This document shows, one piece after another, positions 6,581-7,101 of a stretch of DNA of 7,101 bases. The stretch is taken from NCBI GenBank assembly GCA_964613675.1, contig CAZTIH010000134.1:1-7101 (forward strand), in the 5' to 3' direction. The position numbers were made by a program, and so were the translations under genes. The notes beneath the pieces are model-generated. The model was given only the letters and a program-made list of their open reading frames with translations, was not told the origin of the DNA and made no database searches. Each line of letters starts with the position of its first letter. Position 1 is the first letter of the stretch. This stretch comes from DAIUCA01 sp964613675 (lineage in GTDB: Bacteria > Pseudomonadota > Gammaproteobacteria > Competibacterales > Competibacteraceae).

Positions 6581-6609
6581 ACCCTAACGAAAAAAATCCG
6601 CGACGACAA
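6581..6609 (-). promoter_or_regulatory. probable sigma70-type promoter of the rpsF operon
   Basis: TTGTCG (6609-6604) matches four of six -35 positions, and after an ideal 17-base spacer TAGGGT (6586-6581) matches three of six -10 positions. Transcription would start near 6574, giving a leader of about 67 bases that contains the complete fold at 6523-6557. It lies about 60 bases downstream of the IS-end hairpin, so the promoter survived the insertion. Confidence 0.42.
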
Positions 6610-6669
6610 CTTGTACGAAGGTGGGTAACGGGTGAAGCGGATGGAGCCGGGACCGAAATGCGGGATAAG

Positions 6670-6689
6670 CCCCGTCCTTCAGGGCGGGG
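6670..6689. repeat. imperfect palindrome at the IS200/IS605 end
   Basis: CCCCGTCC and GGGCGGGG form an 8-bp stem with one T-G mismatch and a 4-base loop TTCA, 29 bases beyond the tnpA stop. GC-rich hairpins of this kind are the subterminal sites bound by TnpA. It could also slow transcription leaving tnpA toward rpsF, although the bases after it (CTTATCC on the minus strand) are not a T run. Confidence 0.72.
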
Positions 6690-6717
6690 AAGGATAGTAC
6701 GACGATGAAACCGCCAC

Positions 6718-7101
6718 TCAGTCAGGCGTCTGCTGCTGCTCGATGTATTGGCGAATCATCGAGATGGGAGCGCCCCCACAGGATGCGGCAAAGTAAGATG
6801 GCGACCACAGAACGCCTTTCCAGTAGTGGTTCTGAATGTCAGGTCGCTCCTTTCGGAGTAAGCGACTAGAGACCCCTTTAAGACTATTCACGAGCGTAGA
6901 GATCGCCAGTTTGGGTGGGTACTCCACCAGCACATGAACATAGTCTCTTTCGCCATCAACCTCGATCACCCGCGCCTCCAGGGTTGTGCAGACTTTCTCA
7001 AAGATCGTTCGCAGCCGAGCAATGGCGTCGGCATCAAAAACGTGATGCCGATATTTGGTCACAAAGACCAAGTGCACATGAATGGTAAAAACGCAATGTC
7101 T
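6718..7101 (-). CDS. tnpA: IS200/IS605-family transposase TnpA (Y1 HUH), N-terminus cut by the window edge, HUH motif altered
   Basis: The frame is open through the right edge and gives 127 residues. An in-frame GTG at 7077 is not the real start, because the codons before it (RHCVFTIH) continue the family N-terminus; probably 10-15 residues are missing. TnpA cleaves and rejoins single-stranded DNA using a tyrosine nucleophile. Counting from the edge, the first strand is VHLVFVTKYR (9-18), YPPKLAISTLVNSLKG (61-76) follows the metal site, then GVLWSPSYFAASCGG (96-110). The catalytic tyrosine is Tyr119 in RQYIEQQ, with the helper glutamine four residues on. The HUH motif, normally DHVHLLV, reads DYVHVLV (53-59): the first metal-binding His is Tyr, codon TAT at 6942-6940, one transition from CAT. 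The copy is otherwise intact but may be inactive. Confidence 0.9.
   Translation of the reverse strand, partial: RHCVFTIHVHLVFVTKYRHHVFDADAIARLRTIFEKVCTTLEARVIEVDGERDYVHVLVEYPPKLAISTLVNSLKGVSSRLLRKERPDIQNHYWKGVLWSPSYFAASCGGAPISMIRQYIEQQQTPD

Larger units (their letters stand above)
6660..7101 (-). mobile_element. IS200/IS605-family insertion sequence, one end plus most of tnpA
   Basis: The element comprises the tnpA frame running off the right edge and the end hairpin behind its stop codon. These elements move as single-stranded DNA and recognise hairpins at each end. They make no target duplication, so the outer boundary, given here as about 6660, cannot be fixed from the sequence. If the element carries tnpB, it would lie divergently beyond the right edge and this would be the left end; if it is an IS200-type solo element, this is the right end. 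Confidence 0.7.

Noticed and set aside
6508..6609. N-terminal extension of S6 starting at the ATG at 6609
   Set aside because: The 34 extra residues do not resemble S6. They overlay the predicted promoter and leader, and the ATG at 6507 has a good Shine-Dalgarno and the family N-terminus.
6370..6708. Plus-strand 112-codon frame crossing the rpsF leader and IS hairpin, possibly a tnpB tail
   Set aside because: The tail is Arg/Gly-rich because it translates the hairpin; no TnpB zinc finger or RuvC motif is present, and most of the frame is antisense to rpsF.
1..7101. CRISPR array, tRNA or rRNA gene
   Set aside because: No regularly spaced repeats, tRNA cloverleaf or rRNA-like sequence was seen on either strand.

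Overview
The window is a chromosomal segment from a gammaproteobacterium of moderate GC. The core gene order, read on the minus strand from right to left, is rpsF, rpsR, a DUF2232 membrane protein gene, rplI, dnaB and alr. This arrangement, with a DUF2232 gene between rpsR and rplI and with alr directly after dnaB, is the one I know from Pseudomonas and relatives. The S18 and S6 sequences also look gammaproteobacterial. I cannot name a genus. Every gene I can support lies on the minus strand.

Right edge (about 6660-7101): the 3' part of an IS200/IS605-type Y1 transposase gene (tnpA), cut by the window edge and followed by the GC-rich imperfect hairpin typical of these element ends. The first metal-binding His of its HUH motif reads as Tyr, so this copy may be inactive. 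Between the element end and rpsF lie a plausible sigma70-type promoter (6581-6609) and a folded leader (6523-6557) resembling the mRNA site bound by the S6:S18 complex.

Centre (2863-6507): rpsF, rpsR, DUF2232 and rplI form a ribosomal protein operon. A hairpin sits at the rpsR stop codon, and the rplI Shine-Dalgarno overlaps the DUF2232 stop. The 171-base gap after rplI holds a terminator-like hairpin with a T-rich tail just before the dnaB Shine-Dalgarno, so dnaB may be controlled by attenuation. dnaB and alr overlap by one base (TAATG) and look translationally coupled.

Left edge (1-1679): a long reading frame open through the window edge encodes at least 559 residues of a gamma-type N6-adenine DNA methyltransferase (motif I DPACGDG, motif IV NPPY, C-terminal target-recognition region). 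It has no stop codon in the window. Its base composition is more A/T-rich than the core genes. Its leader contains TACTTATAGTC, which closely resembles the C-box operator (GACTnnnAGTC) of controller-protein-regulated restriction-modification systems and overlaps the likely promoter. This is the most interesting signal here. It suggests an acquired restriction-modification system downstream of alr, with its endonuclease, and possibly a controller gene, beyond the left edge.
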